Assembly: GCA_002011835.1 (NCBI GenBank)
Contig: MTPE01000283.1
Span: forward strand, 7,287 to 13,019
Origin: Desulfarculaceae bacterium JdFR-95
Lineage (GTDB): Bacteria; Desulfobacterota; Desulfarculia; Desulfarculales; Desulfarculaceae
Direction of reading: 5' to 3'
DNA length: 5,733 bases
Shown here: in pieces, positions 5,311 to 5,733 of the stretch
Layout of the letters: every line of letters begins with the position of its first letter
Numbering within the stretch: the first letter of the stretch is position 1
Made by a program: the position numbers and the translations under genes
The notes under the pieces: model-generated
Databases searched by the model: none
What the model saw: only the letters and a program-made list of their open reading frames with translations
Told to the model about the DNA's origin: nothing

Positions 5311-5733
5311 TTACCCCCGCGGGGACGCCACCTGCATCCCCGGCTGCTGGCCCTCCACCGCCGCGGGCAGCGCCACCCGTATCACGGTGCCCTTGCCCGG
5401 CCGGCTGCGGATGTCTATGGTCCCCCCCACACTGGCCGCTCGCTCCTTCATGGAGACCAGGCCCACGCCCCGGCGGCCCACGGCGCCGCTCTCCTGCGGG
5501 TCGAAGCCGCGCCCGTCGTCGCTGATGAGCAGGATCACCTGGGGATGGCTGTAGGTGAGCCGCACCGTCACCCGCCGCGCCTGGGCGTGCTTGGCCACGT
5601 TGTTCAGCGCCTCTTGCAATATACGGTATAGAACAATCTCCACCTGCGAGTCCAGCCGCCGGTCGCCGAAACCCATGGCCGTGAACTGCACCTCCACCCC
5701 CGACATGCGGCTGCGGAACTCCTCGATGTACCA
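5311..5733 (-). CDS. Sensor histidine kinase, NarX/DegS-like, C-terminal ATPase part (5' end cut by window)
   Basis: The frame is open from the window edge to TAA at 5313-5311, giving 140 visible residues. They start WYIEEFRSRMSGVEVQF, the segment that usually follows the HisKA_3 dimerisation domain. The HATPase_c domain follows, with an N-box in LYRILQEALNNVAKHA, a G1-type box in SDDGRGFDP and a G2-type box in GVGLVSMKERAASVGGTI. It ends with the beta segment GKGTVIRVALP. The family autophosphorylates on a His and passes the phosphate to a NarL/FixJ regulator, which is the very next gene 4 nt downstream. The sensory domain and phospho-His lie outside the window, so neither the signal nor membrane attachment can be judged. 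The Met at 5706 is internal, not the start. Confidence 0.93.
   Translation of the reverse strand, partial: WYIEEFRSRMSGVEVQFTAMGFGDRRLDSQVEIVLYRILQEALNNVAKHAQARRVTVRLTYSHPQVILLISDDGRGFDPQESGAVGRRGVGLVSMKERAASVGGTIDIRSRPGKGTVIRVALPAAVEGQQPGMQVASPRG

Noticed and set aside
4740..5525. 261-codon plus-strand open frame opposite the response regulator and kinase
   Set aside because: It is antisense to two clearly recognised signalling genes and its composition is that of a shadow frame.

Overview
The window is GC-rich (clearly above 60% by eye) and reads as a stretch of Gram-negative, probably proteobacterial, chromosome. A deltaproteobacterial or Desulfarculus-like source would fit the protein families, but that is only an impression. 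Nothing points to a mobile element, phage, CRISPR array or stable RNA gene. Five protein genes and one partial gene at each edge account for most of the sequence, apart from one long intergenic region (4080-4637).

Layout. Positions 1-753 (+) hold the C-terminal 250 residues of a DUF294-type putative nucleotidyltransferase. It converges on a block of minus-strand genes. Read in the direction of transcription (right to left), these are: the C-terminus of a NarX/DegS-like sensor histidine kinase (5733-5311, partial); its NarL/FixJ-type response regulator (5306-4638), only 4 nt downstream; a 558-nt non-coding region carrying terminator-like hairpins and a candidate operator and promoter; a small two-helix membrane protein of the DUF4212 family (4079-3810); a 597-residue sodium:solute symporter of the VC_2705-like subfamily (3772-1979); a strong GC-rich hairpin (1915-1955); and a 307-residue membrane protein with a HEAT-like C-terminal domain (1863-940).

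How the genes may work together. DUF4212 plus symporter is a known small-subunit/large-subunit pair for Na+-coupled uptake of an organic solute, often annotated as a cation/acetate symporter. DUF294/CBS-type proteins are common neighbours of this pair and are thought to be regulatory. The kinase and regulator immediately upstream are the obvious candidates for controlling transporter expression. The palindrome CCCGTAAATACGGG (4240-4253) is placed where an activating response regulator could bind, just upstream of a -10-like TATGAT with no good -35. The substrate and the role of the HEAT membrane protein cannot be read from the sequence.

Most notable points: the palindromic operator candidate with its tandem and inverted repeats; a soluble, EF-hand-like (DKNGDG) insertion in the symporter; the uncharacterised HEAT membrane protein sitting between transporter and DUF294 gene; and the convergent, rather than co-directional, placement of the DUF294 gene. 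I see a plausible locally wired nutrient-sensing and uptake locus rather than a clearly unprecedented system.
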